From the NCBI GenBank assembly GCA_039545295.1, contig BCIK01000007.1, forward strand, positions 174,892 to 238,891: DNA of 64,000 bases, read 5' to 3'. The notes beneath the pieces were generated by a model. It worked only from the letters and a program-made list of their open reading frames with translations. It had not been told where the DNA came from and searched no databases. The translations under genes were made by a program, and so were the position numbers. Numbering within the stretch: the stretch's first letter is position 1; each line of letters starts with the position of its first letter. The stretch is from Udeniomyces pyricola. Lineage: Eukaryota > Basidiomycota > Tremellomycetes > Cystofilobasidiales > Mrakiaceae. Shown piece by piece: positions 36,401 to 46,786 of this stretch.

Positions 36401-37706
36401 CGCCCTTTTCCGCTATTTGCCTTAATTGCTCCTTGTGCGCCCAGCTGACAAATTGGGAGGGGGTATCCTGGATACTGAAGACGGCAGACATGTCGGCTGT
36501 GGAAGAGCATCCCGAACCGACAACAATAGTGAACCCGTACGAACGCCATGGATATAGCGATTAGGATTAGTTGGCAGCTGATCATCGTCCTTCGTTAATC
36601 CGCTAGCATACATTGCGTAGGGCTTCACGTACGGATCCATTGGGCGACGCTCGAGATGAGATCAAATTGGCCCTGAGCTCGGTCTTGACTGCCAAAGATG
36701 GTGTCGGTGTCGAACGTGAACTGATCGAGGGTAGCCACGCCGTCCTTGATGGTGATACTAAACGTGTCTTCGACGGAGTCTCTCATCTCGGGAGGGATTC
36801 CAGTGTGGGTACGCAGGGCGTTCATCCGACGGTTCTGAAGAAGGTAATAAGAGAGGCATGGTTTACCATTGAGCAAGACGGGGTGAAGGGTTCGTCGCCG
36901 TGGACTCATTCATGCCAGCGAAACACGCAGCTTAGCACGCGGGGTCGATCAGGAGCAGATGATCAACGTACGAGGGTGGCAGGAGAAAACGCTCTGAAAG
37001 GAGCGATATCCTTGTTGATCATATCGTACTCGTCCGGTAGCTGGACTTCATTGGCTCTGTCCGAGGAAGCGATTCCAAGGAACAAACGAGGACCAGATGA
37101 GGAAGCGATTAAAACGGCGGAAGGAAACGCGTGCATTCCGGATATATCAGTATTTTGAAGCCTTATTTCGTGATTTTTTGCTGTCCGCAATCATGCAAAG
37201 ACAACCTTGCTTGGCAGAACTCAAACATGACTACAGACTCAAAGAGGAATGATGTAGCAAGCGACCCACTGGACAAAGTTCCACCACTTGTCGAACCCCT
37301 TTGGTGGATTCCGATTTTTGTTGCGTCGCCGGTACTCGGCGACAGCCTGAGGCAGCGTCGTCGACTGCCTAGCGAGTTTCTCGTCCCATTGCCGTCGAGC
37401 AGAGTTGACGAGCTGGTAGAGAGGATGTTGGAGAGCGGACAGGGAAAAGTCGACCTCCAAGATGCCGTTGATGATAGGATGAGCAGACGATGGAGAGAGT
37501 TGGTCGGAAGCTGGGCCGGTGATCGACGTTGAAGCCGTCGGGTTGAGGGAGGATGAGAGGTATTCGAGGGGAAGCTCGCTGAGGGAGTAGAAGAGTGACA
37601 AGCTGAGGATGACGCATAGCGACAGTGGGAGTGTCCGCCGGAGGAGAAGCGATCTCGAGTTGGATCGTCGGGGCTGAGAGAGGGGAAGATATGAAGACGT
37701 CGACAT
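33415..37706 (-). CDS. GT90 (CAP10-like) glycosyltransferase
   Basis: This is a predicted Golgi type II membrane glycosyltransferase, of the family that includes Cryptococcus Cap10/Cxt1 xylosyltransferases. A short basic cytosolic tail precedes a signal anchor (about residues 27-44, LPLSLCVILSLSLFYSL). The stem is Ser-rich. Family blocks in order are AEYRRRNKNRNPPKGFDKWW (about 37300), LPDEYDMINKDIAPFRAFSP (about 37010), ATLDQFTFDTDTIFGSQDRA (about 36700), ACPPSSPLHQRSL (about 36235), MPIFSLSKTHLHS (about 35945), VEQWGPPIGAMHWNEKANTR (about 35700) and NDRIQPYVHYVPLKVDYEEL (about 33980). DFILE ends the protein at 33415. The last exon MFRLYLEWARLLNED is typical of the CAP10 C-terminus. The gene has many introns; one contains a heptamer repeat. 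The donor sugar and acceptor cannot be told from sequence. The start is the ATG at 37706, directly before the anchor. Confidence 0.88.
35787..35835. repeat. Tandem heptamer repeat (GGGAAGA)7
   Basis: Seven perfect 7-nt units lie in an intron of the GT90 gene, directly after a run of G. Confidence 0.9.
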
Positions 37707-39690
37707 GATGATTGATGGAGGAGCGTCAGGAACGGTCAATTCGAATCTTGACTCGCACTCGCTGAGGGATATGATGGTCGATGAGGGGTTTGAGTTGAAG
37801 CTAGTGGGTATCGGTCAGAAGTCAGGTCTGTGATTTAGAAAAAAACGGTTATGGAGCAAGCTGGGAGCTGGGAGAGTCTCCCTGTGTTAGGTAGTACGAG
37901 TGGCAGAGCAGGTCTGGCGTCGAAAGGTTGAGCCAGAAAAAGCTCGCGACGGCCGGAGGGAGGACGCGTGTATGGGAGCAATAAGTTGGGATCTAAAATT
38001 CCTAAAAAGTCAACAGAGAGAAATAACATCATGAACCTTGCCGCCCACGCGCCCCACACGTCCCGGTTGGCCGATACAACATCCATCATCACTATCTCCG
38101 TCAAAGTTTCCCCCACAGTGCATACACATCCATCCATCGGCACAGACCGATACCAAATAGGGCTCGGTGTTGTGTCACGAAGAACGAAGAAGGTACGTAC
38201 GACCCGCAAGTTGTGTATGGCAAAGAGCTCACGATATCGCTAGAAGCGAGCGACACATCGATTATATATATACCGCACCATGTACAAATCCAACAGATCG
38301 TTATCGTTCTTTGTGATCAAGCCGGAGCAGGAATCAAACAGTTGCGACAAGGCCGGTATGCCGGGTTGTAACGAATTGCACGTGTCCGATCGATCGATCT
38401 GAACTTTGTTTGATTGATTTGATTATCCCTCGATCTTCAGCCTACATCCATACATATTGTCGAGCTCGGGCGCGATTCAAGCGCTGAAGCTTCCAAGAAG
38501 GCGCTTCAATGTTTTTCGAGTTCGCTCATCTCGATTTGCATGAAGACCAGATACGAGTAAAGATGCATTGAATAACGGCACTTGTAAAGAAAGAGGAAAT
38601 AACGATGCAAAGAATGTCAGAGCATTGCTCGACACCGGCTGCCGGATTTGGGGAACGTATCGAATCCGGTCAAGGCGACCTCGTAGAGCATCGCCAGAGA
38701 CCGAATGAAGTACGACCGTTCCCTCCTGCAGTCAGCTCTAGAACAGTCTGATTCACCCCGAGGGGATCATGGCTCTTCGCTAACCTAATCGCGCTCGCTG
38801 CCTAGGATGTAGCAGCTGCGTACTGTCTATAACAGGTTGCGTGATGTGAAGATGATGAGGATGGAATGAGGAATGAAAAGGAGAGGAGTGACAGGGGAAG
38901 GAAGCCAACGTCGCTTGGCCGCACCCAGCAATTGCATGGGACCTCTGCAGCATTCAAAGACCTCGAGCTTAGCAGCTATGTGGTCATGGCGAGAGGTACC
39001 AGACAACTGCTGGATGAGGCGAGCCACGAAGGAAATGGATCGAGAAATGGGCGAAACCTATAGCAGAATAGACCGGAACAGGATTAGGTCAGTCAAGGCA
39101 AAGAACGAAAAGCAAGGACACCCAAGACCGACGACCTCCTGACCCAAGAGCCCAACGATGCGAATAGATCATTCAGAGCCGCCGCCATATAGGCCACGGG
39201 TTCGAAATTTATCATCAACCGGTCCAGTCCGACCAGAAGCTTGCAGGCAACGACCGGAAGGGACCATCTGACTGACGTGCAAATGTCAAGGTTCATCCCG
39301 ATGACTTCGCGCGCAGGTAAGGGGGAGGGCGGCGGTTGGAGGGAGGGTATGAGAGCGACTTACGGGACAGGGAAGTGTTGAGGGTAATGGAAGAGGGTAT
39401 GGGTCACAAGAAGAGGTTGAGGAGTGATGAGGGAGAAGTAGACGAAGCAGAAGGAAAAAAAAAAGGAACCAGCGAGAGCTGACTCTTGAGCGAAAGCGAA
39501 CACCCAACCGGTCACGCGAGAATCCCCTGGGCGACCCTCTGGCGACGTCTAAGCTCTAGCCCGCTCTAGCCCTGAGTGCAGACCCAAGCCCATCCGGACT
39601 AGCTACTCTCTAAGTCGACATCAGGCAGCACTAGCTGTAGCATCCCATCCATCTACTCCCCTTTCTGTCCTCATCCCCATCAATATCCCC
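37707..39690. other. Intergenic region between GT90 and U2SURP genes
   Basis: This is a 2-kb divergent spacer, unusually long for the neighbourhood. It holds the promoters of both flanking genes and the weak minus-strand gene candidate at 38824-39296. The part at 38210-38800 is AT-richer, and I see nothing specific in it. Confidence 0.5.
38824..39296 (-). CDS. Possible small two-exon gene, unknown
   Basis: I do not recognise this. From ATG at 39296 a frame reads MNLDICTSVRWSLPVVACKL and on to MAAALNDLFASLGSW. A donor GTCAGG and an acceptor after a CTGAC/CTAAT branch-like stretch (exon 2 from about 39058) would join it to VSPISRSISFVARLIQQLSG and LEVFECCRGPMQLLGAAKRR. This would end near 38824 in about 130 aa. 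Upstream, a GTAAGT donor (about 39360) could belong to a 5' UTR exon. The composition is protein-like, but there is no homology I can name and the donor is weak. The region could equally be non-coding promoter DNA. Confidence 0.3.
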
Positions 39691-42600
39691 ATGGCTTCCT
39701 CCCGCTTCGGACGCAAGATCGACCTCTCCAAGTTTGGAGGCGATGCCAACTCGGATGACGATAGCCTTCCGACTCCCGTCCGCCTCTCTTCCCTTGCCCC
39801 TTGCCCTGCTTCATCACGCACTCCACGCAGCACCCGTTCAGTGACACCGTGACTTACCCTCAACCGTCCTCTGCTCTGTCCTACTCTACCTGCCCTCGTC
39901 TGCATGTATAACCTACACGCATCGCCCGGCGCTCTTTGTTTCTTCCTCACTTGCGACGCGACTTGCCCTCTCCGACTTTGACTCCGCTCTCCCTCCCTCC
40001 CGCCTATCCAACCCACAGAAACAACCCGTTCTCACAGCCGAGAGACAACAGATCTGGGCCTCTGGTATCCAGAAAAAGTCAAAGAAGGACCTCGAGCGTG
40101 AAAAGGAAAGACTCAAAAAGGAAGAAGAAGAGAGGTCCGTTCACCCCCTTCTTCCTTTTGACGCGTCGTTGCTGGTCGAGTCAGCGTGAATCCACTGATA
40201 CTAATCAAGAGTCGGTTCGATTGACCCTTGTTCGTCGTATCGTAGAGATGCGGCTCGAGTCTTTGCCGAGTTCTCGGCCGAGTTTGAAGGTGAAGGATCG
40301 TCAAGCAACAGCATCAAAAGGGGGGGATTTGTCCGAGCGTCGGGTTAGTTTCCTATCCATTTATCCAGAACTTCATCACTAAAGAGCCGACTACTAATCG
40401 CATGGCTCAACCTTGCATCTTGACATAGGCGATAGCGGTGGAAGTTCGGGTCCTCAGGCGTATGCACCTTCCCGGCCTGCGGCATTCAATCCTCGTGTAA
40501 GTAAAGATACGTTGATCGTGATCTTGCCCGCAGCCTGCTGTCAAAGTCAGCTCACGAAACTCTGCTCTTGCGTTCTGCAGGCTCGATCGCCCTCCCCACC
40601 CCCATCCAATGCTCCTAAACCTAAGGGGAAGCGAGCAATGGACTCATTCCTTGAGGAGATGAAGAAGTAAGCTATAGACTGCTGCTCTTTCCGTCTGACA
40701 TCTGCGCCTCCCTCATGTTCGGACTCATCACGTGCTATGCGTGATCTTTTCCCTGTCTCATCTAATTAGAGCGACGCCCAAAGAATACTGACCACTATCC
40801 TTGAACGTGCAGGGACCAAGCCGCCCGAGAAGAGCGATTCCGTCGAAGCGGGAAACGTGCGTTCTCTGTTTGTTTCTCTTATGATGGACCAGGATCGAAT
40901 ATCAAGCAGTCAGAGGCGCTGATGCACGTCTTTGTCTTTGATCTGCTAGCCGCTTCTTCGGTTTCCGTTCATGCGGCATGGGAAAGAGAACGTGGTAGTC
41001 ACGATACGGGAGATGACGCGGTATGTCTCGCCCTCTACGCCTGTCTGGTGATAAAGGACCTTTCTCGTCCATGCGACTCATCAGTTCCTGACCATCATCT
41101 CATTTTATTTATATATATATATATTCATTTTTCCTTCCTGCTTTGCGATTCATGATAGACCACAAATCTCTACGTTGGCAACCTACCGCCCAACGTGTCG
41201 GAGCAGCCCCTCGGTCTCCTCTTCGCCAAGATTGGCCCTGTTGGCTCAGTGAGTCCCACTCCTCCTGGACGGCATCGATCGCGGTATCTTGAACATCGAG
41301 ACAGCTGCTTCGTTCTTTTGTGTGTGTGTGTACCTATGGCAAACTCCATCTTTCTCCCTTCTCTCCTACTTTGTCCAGGTCAAAATCATGTACCCTCGTT
41401 ATGATGAACCTGCACCCGGTGTTGATCCCTCGCAGCTCGGCCCCCGTCGCGTGGGCTCCAAAGCAGGTCTCACCGGCTTCGTTGCTTTTATGAAGCGAAA
41501 GGATGCCGAACGAGCTGTCCGAGAGATGGATAACCTCGATTGGGGAGGAAGCGTTCTTCGAGTCGGATGGAGCAAGGCGATGCCACTGCCGTCTCGCGCG
41601 ATCTTCGGTGAGTCATGGTCTCTTTGATGTGAAGCAATCTCGCCCATATAATCAAGGGTGAGAAACACATACTGAAATAAATCGGTGGTATTCGATAGAC
41701 ATCACTTCATCCTCTCGTCGCTCGCGCTCGCGTTCCCCACCTCCGAGGCATCGGCGCTCACCGTCACCGAATCGATCTCGGGATCGCTCGTACTCGAGAT
41801 CGCGTTCCAGAAGCCCTCCTCCTTCGTCGAGAACCAAGTCGAGGCTTGACCCCGATACAGAAAAGTTTGTCAAGACTGTTGCAGGCAAAGTCAAAGAACT
41901 TGGCAAAGTGGGTTGTTGCCTGTCTCTTTCTTCTCTCTTCCTCTTGATGACTGGTTTAGGCTTGCGTCATGGGCTCTTGCATTCCTTTCTTATCCTTTTT
42001 GCTAATCGATCATCACGACGACGAAACCACTTCTCTCTCTCGCTGATACAGGACTTTGAGGCTGTGTTGCGCGAAAAGGAGAAACTCAACCCAAAGTTTG
42101 CCTTCCTTCGCGATGCGACTGTGAGTGGTGTGCTTTCGCTCGACATAAATGACTTACATGTACACCCATGCATGATCTTTGCAACCAATCGAGCTGATAG
42201 GCGCTCATGCTATCCTTGGCTCGGCTTCTTGGCTTTCAGTTGCCCGAATATCACTTCTTTCAGAGCTGTCTCGACCCGTACTACCGCGCTCCGACGCCGC
42301 CTCCGCCACCTTTTGCCGATACGGTACGTGGTGACTTGGAAACATTTTGTCCATGCGTTTATCTCTCCGTTTGCTTGGCTTTACTCGCACGATCTCTTTC
42401 TCTGACAAGAGGCTAACGAAACATGATACCTGATATCTGGCCCCTTCTCCTTCCTTCTTCCTTCCCTTGCCTATCTGGCATCTCTGTCCACCCAAATTTC
42501 TCTCTCTACAGGGCTATGATTCCATCTACTCGACTGATTCTGAAGAAGACTCGGAGCGTGAGCGCACAAAGAAGGGCAACCTTGGCAAACTCGCTCGACG

Positions 42601-44088
42601 CCGGTTCGCGAGTTGCCTAAGGGGGCTCAAGGGCGAACGAGGGGATGTCGCTCGTTGCATGCTTTTCGCCTTGGAGAGGGCAGATTCGGCAGATGAGGTG
42701 CGTCTTAACTTTCCTCACCTTTCTTCCATCTCTTTCGGTTTGGTTGGGATCGATAGATGCCAAGCCCACTATAAAGGGGCTTGGAGTTTGCATCGAGTTT
42801 CATCTGATATCCTTGATTTCGTTCTTTGTTTGACGTGTCAAATCGACAGATCTCCGAAATGATTGTGCAGTCGCTCCTCATTTTTGATACACCTATCCCG
42901 CTCAAGGTGGCTCGGCTTTACCTCGTTTCGGACATTCTCTCCAACTCTGCCTCGCCGTTACCGAACGCTGTTCGTATACCTTCTCTCTCTCCCGATCTTT
43001 ATCTTTCCGCTCTGAGTCTTGGTCTCTTCGTACTTTTTAAACGCCGTTCACGTGGCTAACTCTATAACCCGTCAACCCCCTTCCTCCACTCTCTCCCTTT
43101 CCTCTTTGGCCATACCTTGCTCAAAACTGTAGTGGAAATACCGGTCGTCCTTTGAGAGCCGTCTTCCCGCCGCCTTCTCTCATTTCGGCGAGCTATACGC
43201 CTCTTTCAAGACCCAAGCCGGTCGACTGTCGGCCGAAACGTTCAAAGGTCAGATCGCGACCGTTCTCGACATCTTGGAACTTTGGTGAGTGTTTCGTTTT
43301 TTTTTTTTTTCCTTCGGTTCCTTTGCTTCTTCACCTTGATTACTTTTTGCTGTGTCGGTTGCTTGCCCCGCGCATGCTTTTGCTGGGATCTCTTTGGCTT
43401 TGACACGTCGTGAGACGAATACCTAACCTCGCGTTTTCCTTCTCTTTTTTTTTTCGTCGTGCACGGCTCTTATAGGATCGTCTTCCCACCATCCTTCACT
43501 GCCGATCTCCGATTGCGTCTCCAAGGCGAACGACCTCCATCGCCTCCTCCTCTTCAGCCTTTGTCATCTTCGTCCATCGAGCCTCCTCACCCATCCATGA
43601 CGACCTCTGTTTCTTCGTCCTCGTCATCTCACAATCACCACCCATCCCTTCGTGGGTCTTCTTCGACGTCGGTCTCCTCGTCCTCGTACCCGTCTCTCTC
43701 ACATCATCACCAAACGTCTTATTCCTCCTCAGCAGCCGCATCGAGTGGATCCGTCAATCCACCTAGCACCAGCGGTGACGGGACGGAGAAACCCCTTGAG
43801 GCCGCGTTCCGAGCCAAGTTTAAGAAGGCTGGGTTTTCGTCCTCGGGCTTTGCACCGATCGGAGGGGGCGGTCGACCTTTGGAACCACCACCACCTTCAT
43901 CACCACCACGACTGTCGTCGCGTACCGCTGGTTCTTCGATGGAGAGTGGTGGTGGTGATGGTGGTGGTAGGGGTGGATCGTCGGGTTGGATGCCAATCGG
44001 CGCTAGCGGCGGTGGCCACGGAGGAGGAACCGAAGAGGATTTGGATGGAGAGGCCATGGATGAGGATCTTGATGGCGAGGCTATGTGA
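39691..44088 (+). CDS. U2 snRNP-associated SURP protein (U2SURP/SR140)
   Basis: This is a splicing factor bound to the U2 snRNP. The start MASSRFGRKIDLSKFGGDAN is at 39691 and exon 1 ends at 39777. The next exon, from 40019, gives KQPVLTAERQQIWASGIQKK and a charged coiled coil. The RRM spans about 41160-41600 (TTNLYVGNLPPNVSEQPLG, GFVAFMKRKDAERAVREMD). An Arg/Ser-rich stretch follows at about 41720-41860. The SURP domain (NPKFAFL...YHFFQSCLDPYYR) is at about 42090-42320. The CID/RPR domain (ISEMIVQSLLIFDTPIPLKV, YLVSDILSNSASPLPNAW, FKGQIATVLDILELW) lies at about 42640-43480. The Ser/His-rich and acidic tail ends GEAM before TGA at 44086-44088. The order RRM-SURP-CID is the SR140 signature. 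The U2 snRNA gene lies 1.35 kb downstream. Confidence 0.93.
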
Positions 44089-45440
44089 AAAGGAACGCAT
44101 ATACATATCTATATATCTTCATACATATGACGTGACGATGAAAGATGGGGATTATTGTGGATCCGCACATGACATTGTACATATGGTATGGCTGCCATGT
44201 ATGTATGCACTATATATGATGATGATGGTGATGATGACAAATCCTAGCTTATTGCCCTGTTCACCTAGATGCGACGCTTCCCTTCACTATCGCATCGTTC
44301 TCTGACGTATTCCAATATGAGGTCCTCCCATTACTATATATTCTCTCTGCATGCGTATGGCGCATGACTGGCTTGACATATGTCCCCTTCTCAATGCACG
44401 ATGTTTGATCAGCTCATACGTATCATGCGCTCTGGGGCATTCGACACATACGTACATACAGCAAGGGTCAATAAATAGCCGGTAGGAAGCCTGTATAAGA
44501 TCGAAAACAGGACAGTAGATCGTGAGATTGAGAAAAAGCTAGTGGATACATATATATGTAGATGGAGATATATGATGCGCGCGTCGCATCGGCCCAGCCA
44601 GCCATCAAAGTCAAACCAACCAAGAGAGCTCCTGCAGGCGAGACGACCTGTGAGAGCCGACTCTGCGCGTCCGCAGACCTCTGAGCCAACGAGCCATGCC
44701 AGCCATGCCAGCCATGCCAGCCAACAGCACACCTTACGAATGACTCTGAAGTCAGTTTACTGCAAAGACGGCGAACGAACAAGATGAGAACAAGTGCATC
44801 TCTCGCGCGTTGGTGAGAGACAAGCCGTGCGCGGCCTGTGTCATCATGGTACATGACTATGGCTCTATGGCTTTATTGTTCTATTGCCGTATTGGACCAC
44901 CATGGTCCTATTGACCTATTGACCTATTGACCCACTGTACTATGGTCCTATGGTCCAGGCTGACCGGCGCGCTCACCGAACGACCCTCGAGCCATGCCGG
45001 ACTGCAGAAGGATCGACTCGCGATCGACGCATCGTCGAAGCGACTCGGAGCGAGAACAGGCTATAGATGCCATCCAGAGAGAGACCAGAAAGAAACCCCT
45101 CAACGTTATATATGTTTGGTTATGTATACGTTGCAGATCTCATGCCAGATCTCAAGCATGCGACATGCTGATTTTGATCAAAGGCCACCCGGCCACCCAC
45201 CGGCTGCCAGCCTTGTATATATAGTTGACTCCAGCTGCCAGTGGTGAGGCAAAAAGCGACAAGATCGGGATTGTACTTGGACACACTGGAAGGAAAGCGA
45301 GCCATGGGTCGGGGTCGAAGGGAGGCATCGGTGAGGAAGCCACAACGCCCTGCCATGGCCTCCCAAGGGAAGAGCCATACCAGATGCCGAGTGGAGAGTG
45401 GGTAGAAGGTGGGTAGGAGAAGTGGTGGAAGGAGGGGGGG
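44089..45440. other. Non-coding stretch downstream of U2SURP
   Basis: I find no convincing protein gene in this 1.35 kb. It contains TATATA-rich and GATGAT microsatellites, a nonamer repeat at 44692-44718, and a short CCTATTGA-rich repeat at about 44909-44938. Confidence 0.55.
44692..44718. repeat. Tandem nonamer (AGCCATGCC)3
   Basis: Three perfect copies of a 9-nt unit plus a partial fourth. No function is evident. Confidence 0.85.
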
Positions 45441-45631
45441 ACCCCTGACAACACAAGGCAAGAGTGCAGCGCCAAGGTCATCGTGTCGGGTCGCTCGTGC
45501 AAGCAGAGGAGCAGCCCGACGGGCAAGGCAAAAAGTACAAAACCAGATACACCCGCGTAGGGTGTATAAAATCGGTTAAAATTTTAAGAACAGATACTAC
45601 ACATGATCTAAGCCAAAAGGCCAGAGAGGAT
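45441..45631 (-). ncRNA. U2 spliceosomal snRNA
   Basis: Read on the minus strand, the RNA starts ATCCTCTCTGGCCTTTTGGC, close to the universal U2 5' end (ATCGCTTCTCGGCCTTTTGGC). TTAGATCATGTGTAGTATC follows, then TGTTCTT. The branch-site-recognition segment GTAGTATCTGTTCTT is fully conserved. A stem-loop TACACCC-TACG-CGGGTGTA stands at the stem IIa position. ACTTTTTG is the likely Sm site. A strong hairpin CGGG..GCTC/GAGC..CCCG comes next, and a terminal hairpin whose loop (GCTGCACTCT) resembles the U2B'' loop. The total of about 191 nt equals the normal U2 length. The 5' end is set by homology; the 3' end (45441) is approximate, at the closing of the last hairpin. A CTATAAATT TATA-like box lies about 40 bases upstream. 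Confidence 0.93.
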
Positions 45632-45667
45632 GAGGGAAAAGAGGATGGAGGCGAGGTTTGGAAAGGA

Positions 45668-45676
45668 ATTTATAGG
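45668..45676 (-). promoter_or_regulatory. TATA-like box of the U2 snRNA gene
   Basis: CTATAAATT on the minus strand is centred about 40 bases before the U2 5' end, the usual spacing for a TATA element. Confidence 0.5.
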
Positions 45677-45794
45677 GTGGAGAAAGCGAACGGACGGTGG
45701 TTTCGACCCAGATCGTGACTCGTTTGCTCGCCGTTGGCTAGGCGATGGCGAGAAGAGTATGACGACGTGGGCAGCTGACGGCACATCTCGCTTA

Positions 45795-46031
45795 GCACGC
45801 ACGGTGCACGGAGGCTGGCGCGTTGTGACACCGGCCGGGGGGGGGGGGGGGAGGAACATATGTGGGGTGTAGGTGCCGGAGGCGGAACATGGTGTGGAAC
45901 GCGTTGAGCTCGATTGAAATGGAGGTAGGCGCTGCGCAGCCGAGCGCCAATGCACCGATGTGCTGTATGAGCCGACCTAAACGCTGTCATGTCCCAAGAT
46001 GTCCTGATCTGCTTAGAAGGCGGTCAGTGTC
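45795..46031. repeat. Direct repeat copy 1 left of the assembly gap
   Basis: The unit begins GCACGCACGGTGCACGGAGG and ends GGCGGTCAGTGTC. It recurs nearly base for base at 46098-46354 on the other side of the N run. This copy has a 15-nt G run (45837-45851). The two copies differ at a handful of positions and in the length and flank of the G run. Confidence 0.9.
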
Positions 46032-46097
46032 NNNNNNNNNNNNNNNNNNNNNNNNNNNNNNNNNNNNNNNNNNNNNNNNNNNNNNNNNNNNNNNNNN
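46032..46097. other. Assembly gap, 66 N
   Basis: Sixty-six undetermined bases lie exactly between two near-identical direct copies. The true length is unknown. Confidence 0.95.
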
Positions 46098-46129
46098 GCA
46101 CGCACGGTGCACGGAGGCTGGCGCGTTGT

Positions 46130-46175
<46 letters not shown>

Positions 46176-46354
46176 GGAACATATGTGGGGTGTAGCTGGA
46201 GGAGGCGGAAAAGGGTGTGGAACGCGTGGAGCTCGATTGAAATGGTGTTAGGCGCTGCCCAGCCGAGCGCCAATGCACCGATGTGCTGTATGAGCCGACC
46301 TAAACGCTGTCATGTCCCAAGATGTCCTGATCTGCTTAGAAGGCGGTCAGTGTC
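46098..46354. repeat. Direct repeat copy 2 right of the assembly gap
   Basis: This is the partner of the copy at 45795-46031. It includes a 43-nt G run (46132-46174). The last 120 bases before GGTCAGTGTC match copy 1 with very few changes. Confidence 0.9.
46132..46174. repeat. Poly-G tract, 43 nt
   Basis: Forty-three consecutive G on the plus strand. Such a run is difficult for sequencing and assembly and probably explains the neighbouring gap. Confidence 0.85.
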
Positions 46355-46753
46355 ATACAGAAGTCGCAGGAATTTAGATATGCACGACCACAAGCACCAG
46401 GAGTGTAGATGATGGGGGACCAAACACAAACCCTGTCGACTGTTAGCGTCGCCAGTACGCGCGCGCGTGCGCCGACGTGGTCGAATCGAATATCGACCGG
46501 GCGCGGTGGAACATCGGACGACGCCGACGTTGTGTGCGAGCTGTGCGTCCGGCCAAACTCGTGCCAAGTCGTAAGTGAACACTTCATGTTTCTTTCGCCC
46601 ATTCCAGTGGCAACCTTGTTCTAACATAGTCTCCCTCAATCGAACCAGCCCCTCACTTGAAACGTTAGCTTCTTGTTACACGATCGTAGCTGTCACGCTT
46701 CTAACTGCTACGTTCACTGATCCACGGACATGTGTTATGCTTGCACGTGCACG

Positions 46754-46786
<33 letters not shown>

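Noticed and set aside
43719..44057. 112-aa antisense frame over the U2SURP tail
   Set aside because: It mirrors the Gly/Ser/Pro-rich repeats of the U2SURP C-terminus and has no independent support.
46494..46560. CCGGGCGCGGTGG resembling the start of the SRP RNA Alu domain
   Set aside because: The match stops after about 13 bases. The UGUAAY motif and the following Alu-domain stems are absent.
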